Assembly (NCBI GenBank): GCA_963741405.1
Contig: CAVUHX010000014.1
Coordinates: 1 to 64,000 of the forward strand
DNA: 64,000 nucleotides
Reading direction: 5' to 3'
DNA from: Roseiarcus sp963741405
Lineage (GTDB): Bacteria > Pseudomonadota > Alphaproteobacteria > Rhizobiales > Beijerinckiaceae
Below the pieces are notes generated by a model, which saw nothing but the letters and a program-made list of their open reading frames with translations, was not told where the DNA came from and ran no database searches. The position numbers were made by a program, and so were the translations under genes. Within the stretch, counting starts at the first letter, position 1; each line of letters opens with the position of its first letter. This document shows, one piece after another, positions 8,806 to 16,557 of this stretch.

Positions 8806-9326
8806 TGCGCCAGCTCCGGCTTGATGATCGCATAGGCGTTGGCGCGTCGCTCGCCGTCCAATCGGGCAGCCCGCAGCTTCAGGAGAAACTGCGTCGCATT
8901 GACGACGTAGGCTGCATAGGCGGCTAGGGCGAGCAGCATCAGGCCGCGGGGATCCAGAAGGCCGCCGAACAGCGCGACGAGATAGGCGCTGTGAAGCGCG
9001 AGGACGAGCATCGAGAAAGCGTCCTCCCAGAAGAAGGCCGGGGCGAAGAGGTACCGGCCGAAGACGTCTTTTTCCCAGATCGACCCCGTAATCATGATCG
9101 CGTAAAGCGTGATTGTCTTTGTCACCACGGAAACAGCCGCAGCCGCTTGGCCATGACCGGTCCAAAGAAAGCGGAGCACAAGGGCGAGACTGACCAGAAA
9201 AACAAGGAATTGATACGGGGCCAGCACGCCCTGCACGAGGGTCCACTTGGACGCGTCACGCCTTTGGCGTTCCTCAGCCGTGTACAGCGACTTGGATTTC
9301 GCTTCTGGTGGCCGCCCTGCCGCCAT
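8802..9326 (-). CDS. bchF: 2-vinyl bacteriochlorophyllide hydratase
   Basis: BchF hydrates the C3 vinyl group of chlorophyllide intermediates, a late step toward bacteriochlorophyll a. The 174-aa protein has the family N-terminus (LYTAEERQRRDASKWTLVQGVLAPYQF), several membrane segments (residues ~35-55, 65-85, 105-125, 128-148) and the block GSIWEKDVFGRYLFAPAFFWEDAFSMLVL. Length and ends are normal. It is the first visible gene of the photosynthesis block, and bchN overlaps its stop codon. An IS200-type element lies about 80 bp or more upstream and could separate it from its promoter. Confidence 0.92.
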   Translation of the reverse strand: MAAGRPPEAKSKSLYTAEERQRRDASKWTLVQGVLAPYQFLVFLVSLALVLRFLWTGHGQAAAAVSVVTKTITLYAIMITGSIWEKDVFGRYLFAPAFFWEDAFSMLVLALHSAYLVALFGGLLDPRGLMLLALAAYAAYVVNATQFLLKLRAARLDGERRANAYAIIKPELAQ

Positions 9327-9404
9327 TGACCCGGATTCCCGTATCTATTACCTCTATCTGTCTGTGGATATTAGGATCCCAGACGACGCGGACAGTCGAA
9401 CTGT

Positions 9405-10056
9405 AAGTATCCCCCGGCAAAGCCGGGGGCTTTACGAAGTGAACCGCTCGAAGCGGTAGGAGGGGACGCTAACGCGCCCCCTTGAGTTGGCGCCACCTGA
9501 AGGTGGCGTTGTCAACGCCAGAGGTTCATCTGTTCGAGCCTCTGGTCTTCCTTCTCTTGATTGCGGATGTAGGCGCGGATCGCTTCCTCGTCGCGCCCGA
9601 CCGTGTTCACGAAAAAGCCGCGGGCCCAAAAGTGTTGCCCGACGAAATTGCGTCGGCGCTCTCCATAAACCCTGGCCACGTGGATCGCGCTCTTGCCCTT
9701 GATGAAGCCGACCACCTGCGACACCGCATATTTCGGTGGAATCGAAAGCAGCATGTGCACGTGATCGGGCATCAGATGCCCTTCCTCAACTTTCAAGTCC
9801 TTCTGAGCGCGAGCTTGCGGAACACTTCGCCCAAACGCCGGCGCAACTCCTGATACAGCGTCTTGCGTCGACATTTCGGTATGAAGACAACATGATATTT
9901 GCAGTCCCAAGTCGTGTGGCTTAGGCTCTCGTACTCGTCCATCGGTGGAGTTCCTTTCGTGTGAGTGGCTGCTCACGTTGGAACTTCACCGATGGACTGC
10001 CGGAAACGTCAAACTGCTACTGCCACCCCGGCATAGCCGGGGGGTCTCCCGCTTAC
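9405..10056 (-). mobile_element. IS200/IS605-type element (single-strand transposon)
   Basis: Terminal hairpins typical of this family, which has no inverted terminal repeats, are visible: CCCCCGGCAAAGCCGGGGG at about 9411-9430 and CCCCGGCATAGCCGGGG at about 10025-10042. Between them lies a Y1-type TnpA reading frame on the minus strand, and no TnpB/IscB partner. Further small stem-loops (for example GCCACCTGAAGGTGGC near 9490) lie just past the tnpA stop. The exact ends are uncertain by several bases. Confidence 0.8.
9512..9942 (-). pseudogene. tnpA: IS200-family transposase TnpA with one frameshift
   Basis: The sequence encodes a Y1 HUH single-strand transposase of about 143 aa in two frames. 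From the ATG at 9942 it reads MDEYESLSHTTWDCKYHVVF and IPKCRRKTLYQELRRRLGEVF, then a single missing base near 9815 shifts to the frame reading QKDLKVEEGHLMPDHVHMLL. The HUH metal site (HVHMLL) and the segment with the catalytic Tyr (QVVGFIKGKSAIHVAR...) are present. The one-base lesion inactivates it unless it is a sequencing error. It belongs to the hairpin-ended element around it. Confidence 0.85.
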
Positions 10057-10061
10057 GCTAG

Positions 10062-10550
10062 CGAGCAAGGATCTCGGCATTGAACGGCAGCCTTGAACCC
10101 TTGCAGAGTGGCAAGTCCATCAAAGCGAACATTGGATACTCCAATGTCGGTCGCGAGCCCGCCCCCGCTGACATCGGACTCGCGATCAGAAAATGGTCCA
10201 TCGGACAGTGGACCGATGGAAGTGCGGCCGGTGCGATTGCAGCATTCAAAGATAGGTGTCTCGCAACGCAGGACGTCGACGGAAAAAACGTGGCATATCC
10301 TACTACGGGGCTCGGCTCCGGGTACAACTATATTATCGAGTCCAACGACGGAAACATCCCGGAAGGCGACCGTTTTGTCGCAGACGACGACGTAATGAAA
10401 GGGGATGCCGTCGTCGCTGCGACCGCTTGCGTAAGCTACAAGACCGTCGGTGAAATCCACCACACCGCCATGTGTTACTTCTATCGTGCCAATAAGACCC
10501 CTAGCGTAGCAGCGCTTAACATCTGCGATATGGGGAACGCCGCAGATTAA
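10062..10550 (+). pseudogene. Conserved hypothetical protein, C-terminal part, probably 5'-truncated by the IS
   Basis: The open frame runs in from the IS200 boundary with no convincing start (only a TTG at 10080) and ends at 10550. It resembles, from general recognition, the C-terminal part of membrane-anchored hypothetical proteins common in Rhizobiales: a beta-rich extracellular region beginning PLQSGKSIKANIGYSNVGREPAP, then FKDRC, TACVSYKTVGEIHHTAMCYFY and LNICDMGNAAD, with four cysteines. The expected N-terminal transmembrane part is absent. The opposite strand has an open frame with a hydrophobic N-terminus, but its downstream protein is less plausible. Confidence 0.5.
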
Positions 10551-10931
10551 GATCAGCAATCCGAGAAGCAACTCGCGTAGCACCCTGATCATTTGGTCGC
10601 TCCCATCAAGGCACTATAAGAGGTCAGCTGTTACGTTTCCGTTGCGTAAATCGAAAGATTTTATTCGATTGCCTCTTGGTGCGTCGTCGCGCGCATTGAG
10701 ACATGTGCGGTTGGCGTTGGGGACCGCTGCTGTTCTCGTGGACGGGATGAAAATGACGAATTTTCGGGTCGAGAAGTCGCGCCCGCTTTAGATCGTTCGT
10801 CCCTCGACAGGGTGAAAGCAATGGCGAGTTCCGCGCCCAACTCCGTCAGATGTCGCGCAGAGGTCGTGCGCCTTGAGATTGCCGCTAACGGAACTCCCGC
10901 TCGCGGCGCGCCCTTGAAGCAGCGGGCCTTT
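10551..10931. other. Intergenic, no gene recognised
   Basis: About 380 bp between the truncated hypothetical gene and the end of kdsA. Short open frames exist on both strands but none resembles a protein family or has a convincing start. The stretch is less GC-rich near 10,620-10,680. No RNA gene or clear terminator was seen. Confidence 0.4.
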
Positions 10932-11789
10932 TCAGGCGGCCCCACTCATTCGCTTCGCCAGGCGGTCGAAGTCCTGCAATTCGGCAACCAGCTCCTCGAA
11001 CTCCCTCAGCGGCACCATGTTCGGCCCGTCGGAGGGCGCGCGGTCCGGGTAGGGATGGGTTTCGATGAATACTCCAGCGACGCCGACCGCGACCGCCGCC
11101 CGCGCCAGAACGGGCACGAACTCCCGCTGGCCGCCGGACGACGTCCCCTGCCCGCCCGGCTGCTGCACCGAATGGGTGGCGTCGAAAATGACCGGCGCGC
11201 CGGTCTCGCGCGCCAGGATCGGCAGCGCGCGCATGTCGGAGACGAGCGTATTGTAGCCGAAGCTCGACCCCCGCTCGGTCACCAGGATGTCGGCCGCCCC
11301 CGCGGCGTCGAGCTTGGCGACCACGTTCTTCATGTCCCAGGGCGCGAGGAACTGCCCCTTCTTGACGTTGATCGCCCGCCCCGTTCGCGCCGCGGCGATC
11401 AGGAGATCAGTCTGGCGGCAGAGGAAGGCGGGGATCTGAAGGGCGTCGACCGCCTCGGCGACGCGGGCGCATTGCTCGCTCTCGTGCACGTCGGTGATGA
11501 CCGGCAGGCCGAGCAACTCCCGGATTTCGGCGAAGATCGGCAGCGCCGCCTCGAGGCCGAGGCCGCGCGCGCCCGAGCCCGAGGTGCGGTTCGCCTTGTC
11601 GAACGAGGTCTTGTAGACGAGCCCGATCGAGCGCCGCGCGGCGATCTCTTTCAGCGCCTGCGCCGTTTCCAGCGCATCCGCCCGGCTCTCCATCTGGCAG
11701 GGCCCGGCGATCAGCGCCAGCGGCAGCTTCGCGCCGAATGTCGCCGCAATCGGGCCGCGGCCGATTTGGACGATGGGGTTGTTGCGCAA
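10932..11789 (-). CDS. kdsA: 3-deoxy-8-phosphooctulonate synthase
   Basis: KdsA condenses phosphoenolpyruvate with arabinose 5-phosphate to give KDO 8-phosphate for the lipopolysaccharide core. The 285-aa protein has the TIM-barrel signatures LALIAGPCQMES (residues ~25-36), YKTSFDKANRTS, the PVITDVHES block, NVKKGQFLAPWDMKNV and FDATHSVQQPGG. There is no in-frame ATG. The likely start is TTG at 11789, with only a weak purine stretch upstream, so the annotated start is uncertain by a few codons. In many relatives kdsA sits near pyrG or eno; here it stands alone between accessory genes. Confidence 0.93.
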   Translation of the reverse strand: MRNNPIVQIGRGPIAATFGAKLPLALIAGPCQMESRADALETAQALKEIAARRSIGLVYKTSFDKANRTSGSGARGLGLEAALPIFAEIRELLGLPVITDVHESEQCARVAEAVDALQIPAFLCRQTDLLIAAARTGRAINVKKGQFLAPWDMKNVVAKLDAAGAADILVTERGSSFGYNTLVSDMRALPILARETGAPVIFDATHSVQQPGGQGTSSGGQREFVPVLARAAVAVGVAGVFIETHPYPDRAPSDGPNMVPLREFEELVAELQDFDRLAKRMSGAA

Positions 11790-12323
11790 CTGGTCCCGAT
11801 CCCGGTTTCGCTCGCGGATACTGGTGTCTGCGGCAAAAGAGCGTCGATGGCAAGGATCGGCGGCGGCGCTCCAGCGGCGCTCCCCCTTCTCCCGTTCGGG
11901 AGAAGGGCTGCGGATGAGGGCCGAGGCGGGCGAAACTTCGCCGCGGGCCTTCGAACGAGTCGAGACGAGTTCTTGTGGCGCGGCCCTGAGTGATACTGTT
12001 GTCCTCCCCAGGCGAGAAAGATAGTGGATCGAACCTGAAGTTTATCGTCCTCGCCGTCCAATCCCCCGGGCGCCTCCATGGCCCGCGTTGTCCATTTCTT
12101 GGCTTCCAGCGACAGCGCGCTCAGTCGAACGTCTCTCCCGAGAGATCCAGGCGCCGCCGGACGGATCGCCGGCGCCATGAACGGGACATACCGTCCGCCG
12201 CCGACAGGCCACTTTCGAATTCTGCGAGATCGGGTCGCGTGCGGGAAACGCCTGTTCCTCGGCCCCGGAAACGCCAACCCGATCTGGCTTCATTGGCGCT
12301 AACGCATCAGCTGTTTTAGCTCT
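11790..12323. other. Intergenic with a palindromic repeat, no gene recognised
   Basis: About 530 bp upstream of both kdsA (minus) and the antitoxin gene (plus). It contains the hairpin repeat at 11884-11907. Long open frames on the minus strand are low-complexity (Arg/Pro/Ala-rich) shadows without family resemblance. No promoter could be assigned with confidence. Confidence 0.4.
11884..11907. repeat. Palindromic intergenic repeat, unit A
   Basis: A perfect 10-bp stem CCCTTCTCCC / GGGAGAAGGG around a GTTC loop is followed by GCTGCGGATGAGGG. The same core (CCTTCTCCCGC...GCGGGAGAAGG) recurs at 35026-35049 between nuoI and nuoJ, so this is a dispersed REP-like repeat rather than a gene-specific terminator. 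Confidence 0.7.
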
Positions 12324-12623
12324 ATGAGGAAAGCCAGCATCGCCGAGGCGAAGACCAATCTCAGCTCCCTGATCGACAGCCTCAAGGGCGGCTCGCCGGT
12401 CCTGATCGTCGATCGGGGGCGACCGGAGGCGCGGCTCGAGCCTGTGACCGCCGGGAGCGAGGACGACGGAGGCGGCAGGCTGTCGAGGCTCGTCCGCGAC
12501 GGTCTCGTGCGGCCGGCCCGCGCGGCTCCATCCTGTTCGCTGTTCTCGAGCCAGCCCCCGCACGCCGAGGCGGGCGCTTCGGCGCTCGACGCCCTGATCG
12601 AAGACCGCCGGGACGGCCGGTGA
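12324..12623 (+). CDS. Phd/YefM-type antitoxin
   Basis: This is the antitoxin of a type II toxin-antitoxin pair. The N-terminal DNA-binding fold is recognisable in RKASIAEAKTNLSSLIDSL and SPVLIVDRGRPEARLEPV (residues 2-43), with a shorter basic C-terminal region likely to bind the toxin. It is 99 aa, typical for the group, and would bind its own promoter. Its stop overlaps the GTG start of the downstream PIN-domain toxin gene (GTGA), the usual coupled layout. Confidence 0.82.
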   Translation: MRKASIAEAKTNLSSLIDSLKGGSPVLIVDRGRPEARLEPVTAGSEDDGGGRLSRLVRDGLVRPARAAPSCSLFSSQPPHAEAGASALDALIEDRRDGR

Positions 12624-13055
12624 GGTTTTGGGACGCGTCGGCGATCGCGCCGCTCCTTGTCCGTGAAGCCGCGACGCGGAAAATGCAGGAATTGGCCGAG
12701 GGCGACCCAGGCATGCTGGTCTGGTGGGGGTCGAAAATCGAATGCGTCTTCGCTCTGGCCCGCGTCGAGCGCGCCGGGGCCCTCGACCGGACGCGGGCCG
12801 CGCTGGCCTTCGACCGGCTGGCCGAGCTGGCGGAACTCCTGGCACGAGATCGAACCGACCGAGAGGGTCCGCGAGAGCGCGGCGCACTTTCTTCGCGTTC
12901 ACCCGCTGCGGGCGGCCGACGCCCTCCGGCTCGGCGCAGCCTTCGCCCTCGCCGAAGGCCGTCCCTCGTCGCTGCAGGTGGTGACGCTGGACGATCGCCT
13001 CGCCGACGCGGCGCGCAAGGAAGGCTTCGCCATGATCGGCACGGCTCGGGCGTGA
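12620..13055 (+). pseudogene. vapC: VapC-type PIN-domain toxin with one frameshift
   Basis: VapC toxins are PIN-fold endoribonucleases. The first frame gives MRFWDASAIAPLLV with the first catalytic Asp, and SKIECVFALARVE with the conserved Glu. After about residue 72 one extra base near 12836-12839 moves the remainder to another frame, which reads WHEIEPTERVRESAAHFL and HPLRAADALRLGAAFALAEG (further acidic residues), then VVTLDDRLADAARKEGF. The joined protein would be about 145 aa, the normal size. The shift inactivates the toxin unless it is a sequencing error. The antitoxin remains intact. Confidence 0.85.
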
Positions 13056-13368
13056 CCGCGCGACGCCGGCCCCGGCACCGCGCCCCGGCTTCGTCGACGC
13101 GCTACGGTTCGCCTATCGGATGATCGCCGAACCTCGCTCCGGCAGGGCCTCCTCGTTACGCTGACGAGTTCGCCATGCGGACGGCGCATTAAGCGCCGAG
13201 ATATCCCTGTTCCGCTCCCATCAGGGAACTTTAATTCCCTGATGGGTCGAATTCATTCCCTGTTCGGCCGGGTAGGGAATTTTTCTGGGACTGACTGGAA
13301 TCGTTAAATTCTTACCCGAGGGATCATAGACAAGGCGAGTCGAACATTGTCATTGAGGAGCGGCGCGC
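13056..13368. repeat. Intergenic stretch with GGGAA/TTCCC repeats and a perfect hairpin
   Basis: No gene seen. It contains the perfect 12-bp inverted repeat CCCATCAGGGAA / TTCCCTGATGGG (13217-13246, loop CTTTAA), followed by further copies of ATTCCCTG and TAGGGAATTTTT up to about 13285. A related array of CCCTGTT/AACAGGG motifs lies at 43930-44145. Arrays of this kind occur in many alphaproteobacterial intergenic regions; their function is unknown to me. Confidence 0.6.
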
Positions 13369-14987
13369 TCAAGCTGCAGCCAAGAGATCGACGACGCGTT
13401 GGATGGCGGCATCGGCGCGGTGATAGGCGGCTTCGAGCCGGCTTTCTGGACGGTGTTGCGGGTCGGGCCGGTGATGGAAGCGGCTGTTGGCGAGGGGGCC
13501 GCACAGGCGCTTGTGGAAGAAGAGGAAGAGGAGGGCGACTTGGACGCCCTTGGGTGAGAGCCGGTAGGCGTAGCGCGAGCCGTCGCGCTCGATCAGGCCG
13601 TGTCCCTTGAGCTTGCGCAAGTCGTAGCGGAGCTGGTTGAGGCGGTAGGTCTTCTCAGAGAGGTCGAAGGTGTCGAGGACGGCTTGATGGATCTGCCGGG
13701 CCGTCCGGCCGCCGATCTGAGGACCGCCATGCAGGAGGACCTCGAACAGGCGGATGATGCGCGGGTCGTGGATCTTGAGACCGGGATAACGGATGGCGCC
13801 GGCGGTCATCGGGTGGGCAAGGCGCTGCAGCAGCGGGAAATCGACATGCACGTTGAGCCCCTCGGCCTGGAAGCCGGCGAAGCGATCGGTGATCGCCTGG
13901 AAGGTGGTCCGCACGGCATCGAGATGGTCGAGCCCCTTGCGCAGGCCGAAGTCGGTGAGAATGTTGGAGACCAATTCGTTGCGCAGAAAGGTCCGGAACT
14001 TCTCATACTGTTTGAGGAAGCCGCTCTTGAAGTAGGCGTGGAAAACGTGATGGCCGTGCTCGATCTGGTCGATGACCGTGGCCAGCTTGCCATGCATCCG
14101 GCGACTGACCCGCTTGCCGAAGATCGTGGCGATCTTGTCAGCGCTGAGCCGCCACAGGCCGAGTTCGCAGCTGCGCTCGAACAGCTTGTGGATGGGAAAG
14201 TGGCGCTTGAAGATGAAGTTGCGGCAGTACTCGATCTGGGAGATGGCGTAGAAGCGCGACAGGTTGAGCCTGGCGCGCTCCTTCCTTGAGAATTTCGGTC
14301 CGAGGATCAGGGTCCGGTAGTCGAGGCGCCGGCGGATGATCTCTGGGCTCAGCCGGTCGGCCGCCGCCTGCAGCGCCGCGACGTCGTCGACGGCGAGGAA
14401 AGCGTTGTCATCCTTGCGGAAGCCGATCCCCGCCCGCCTCAGCTCCTGCTCGATGAAGCTGTGGCCGTTGAGATAGTCGGTGGTCTGGAAGGGGAAGAAG
14501 GAAGCCACCCGCACAACCATCGGTCCGAGCGCCTCGTCGCGGACATAGAAGTCGTAATGCGTGAAGCGGCTGCGCTGGTGCGCGACGATGCGGTAGTGCG
14601 GGTCCTTGGCCGGGTCCTTCGGCAGGCTGATGCGAAAGGTCGGCCCTTGCTCCATGCTCTTGAAGATGAAGTAGACGCCGTAGGCATTGCGCTTCGCCAT
14701 GCGGCGCAGCCACGGCAGCACCTGGTCCTCCTTGCGCACTCCCTTCTCGGCCCACTCGATCGGGATCGCGTGATTGCGGGCATAGGCTTCCAGCCAATTC
14801 TGGTAATCGGCCTCCGCTGGCTCAGCGCCTCCTTGCTGACCTCCGCCACCCCGACGATCTCACGGAAGAAGTGGACGACCAGCTCGGGCCGCGACAGCGC
14901 CGTCAGATAGCCGTGAATGACAATCCGATCGAAGCAGTGATAGACGAAGACCAAGAACTCGCCGAACAGCTTGGTGAAGACGTCCAT
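13369..14987 (-). pseudogene. Conserved ~535-aa protein of unknown function, one frameshift
   Basis: From the ATG at 14987 the frame reads MDVFTKLFGEFLVFVYHCFD and RIVIHGYLTALSRPELVVHFF. A single missing base near 14810 shifts it to a second frame reading DYQNWLEAYARNHAIPIEWA and then GVRKEDQVLPWLRRMAKRNA. The rest of the protein follows to VDLLAAA at 13369. I recognise this as a recurrent conserved hypothetical family present in many soil proteobacteria, sometimes labelled MarR-like because the C-terminal part (LRYDLRKLKGHGLIERDGSR) resembles a winged helix. The function is unknown. It is divergent from the gene at 15035 with only 47 bp between starts. The repetition of this pair across genomes suggests mobility, but no terminal repeats were identified here. 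Confidence 0.7.
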
Positions 14988-15034
14988 CGCTTCGCCTCCC
15001 GCAACGGTCGATCCAAACCAGATCGGGCAAAGCT

Positions 15035-15385
15035 ATGCGCAACCGCCCTCGGCTTCAACTCGCCGCCGAGATTCGCTCCATCCAGCGACGGGCCGCCGCT
15101 CACGACGGACGCGTCGTCACCGTCGACCAGCTCGTCCTGTTCTCGACCGAAACAGGCGATGCCTGGCTCCTCGACCCCTCCCATCACCTCGCCGCTCGCC
15201 TCGCCCGCGGCGGCGATCCGCAATCCATCGCCTTTGAGGAAACCGACACCAGCTTCCAAATCGCCTGGACCGGCAACTATCGCCTCGACGGACCGGCCTT
15301 CGTCTACACCGATCGCCACAGCCGCCGCCTCTCCACCATAATCGGTTATCCGACGCACCTCCTTGCCGCCGCTGAGCGGCGCTGA
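15035..15385 (+). CDS. Conserved hypothetical protein, divergent partner of the 535-aa gene
   Basis: A 116-aa protein of unknown function with no signal peptide or membrane segment. Its middle (VVTVDQLVLFSTETGDAWLL, DPSHHLAARLARGGDPQSI) and end (GPAFVYTDRHSRRLSTIIGY) look like a compact folded domain. It is transcribed divergently from the gene at 13369-14987 across a 47-bp gap, so the two probably share a control region. The IS1595 remnant inserts 1 bp after its stop codon and leaves it intact. Confidence 0.6.
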   Translation: MRNRPRLQLAAEIRSIQRRAAAHDGRVVTVDQLVLFSTETGDAWLLDPSHHLAARLARGGDPQSIAFEETDTSFQIAWTGNYRLDGPAFVYTDRHSRRLSTIIGYPTHLLAAAERR

Positions 15386-15394
15386 ATTTTCAAA

Positions 15395-16010
15395 ACCGGG
15401 TATCCCCTTAACGCCCGCCGGCATCGGCGGTATGATTATAGGATGGAGACGCCGTGCAACGCCATTTCTGGAGTCGATTATCCACGGATGATCCAAGAGG
15501 TGGATGAGTGGTTTCGTAGCGACGCTGCTTGCCGGAAGTACATCCGCCGCCTGCGTTGGCCGGACGGGTTCCTGTGCCCGGAATGCGGCGTGGCCGCGGA
15601 CCCGTGGGAGATGTCGCGCGGACGGTTGCGATGTCGCGCCTGCGAGTGGGAGACGTCGCTGACGGCTGGCACGGTGTTCCAGGATACCCGCAAGCCGCTG
15701 CGAATGTGGTTTCTAGAAAAACGGGTTTGAATCCAGCCCATGAAGTCATGCCGCGTGTTCACACTGTCGCCTCGCTTCTCAAGCGGTGGCTGCTCGGCAC
15801 TCACCAGGGCGGCATCCAGCAACAACACCTCGATTACTACCTCGACGAATTCACTTTTCGGTTCAACCGGCGACGCTCAAATGCTCGCGGGTTGCTGTTC
15901 CACAGGCTCGCCCAGCAGGCGATTGCGGTCGACCCCGCGCCTTACAGTTCGATTGTCGGTCACGCCAGGACAAAGAAATCAGCTTAACGGGTGTGAAGGA
16001 GATACCCATT
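15395..16010 (+). mobile_element. IS1595-family remnant with 8-bp target duplication
   Basis: Imperfect inverted ends GGGTATCCCCTTAACGCCCG (15398-15417) and the complement of CGGGTGTGAAGGAGATACCC (15988-16007) flank an internally deleted transposase gene. The host octamer TTTTCAAA stands immediately outside both ends (15387-15394 and 16011-16018), the 8-bp duplication expected of this family. The element is only about 616 bp against roughly 1 kb for an intact one. Confidence 0.85.
15443..15987 (+). pseudogene. IS1595-family (ISXO2-like) transposase, internally deleted
   Basis: The first 95 residues carry the N-terminal zinc ribbon of ISXO2-like transposases (GFLCPECG and LRCRACEWETSLTAGTVFQDTRKPL). 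The frame then stops after FLEKRV and resumes in another frame (from about 15729) with the C-terminal segment: HTVASLLKRWLLGTHQGGIQ, YYLDEFTFRFNRRRS, and RGLLFHRLAQQAIAVDP. The catalytic middle is missing, presumably through an internal deletion. It cannot be active alone, though its ends could still be mobilised in trans. Confidence 0.85.
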
Positions 16011-16557
16011 TTTTCAAATATGTTTGGCTAGGTTTTCTGCGTCGGTTTTCCGAAGATTAGCCGAAATACGGGAAATTCCGTGCATTTTTGGCTGTTACCG
16101 GATCGGCCCACTCGAGGCCCGATCGGATGGCAATGCGCTCGACCGACCCCTACGCAGCGGTGGCCCAGGCCATCAGCAACGCCAAGCGCCGGGACCCAAG
16201 CCTCCCCTCACATGGGGCGTTTCCGGTCAAGGGTGATTTTCATTTCGGCATTTTGGGTTCTCCTTTGGGTTTGGATCCGAAGCGTGAGCCCGTTTTTCGC
16301 CATGCAGCCTTGATGGCCGCATCACCTCACATCCGGTTGAGCCTGGGCTCGGACCATAATCCCTCATGGTCGAGGGCATCGGGCTCGGGTTGGCGGGACC
16401 ATCCTGTTGAGCGGCGTGTTCCAGCCAAGGGAAAACACCGGTCACCGCCCGCCCGGATCCGGCGAAGCCAATATTCAGCTTCGCTGGAATGGGTGGAGTG
16501 GGTTAAGCCATTGCTGAGGTGGATTGAGCCCTCGCTGGAGCGGGTCGAGCCATTGGA
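16011..16557. other. Non-coding stretch, probably includes the right end of the IS110 element
   Basis: No reliable gene. Near 16490-16562, just past the IS110 transposase stop, three imperfect copies of a 21-nt unit (GGGTTAAGCCATTGCTGAGGT and variants) occur in tandem. The long plus-strand frame here (16088-16609) is compositionally odd and resembles no family. Confidence 0.4.

Noticed and set aside
9327..9404. Possible PpsR/CrtJ site (TGT-N12-ACA) upstream of bchF
   Set aside because: No copy with the exact spacing was found on either strand of the short upstream stretch, so photosynthetic repression cannot be supported from sequence.
10053..10592. A minus-strand frame with a hydrophobic N-terminus resembling a signal peptide
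   Set aside because: The plus-strand frame over the same DNA fits a conserved protein pattern much better, and the minus-strand protein is low in recognisable structure.
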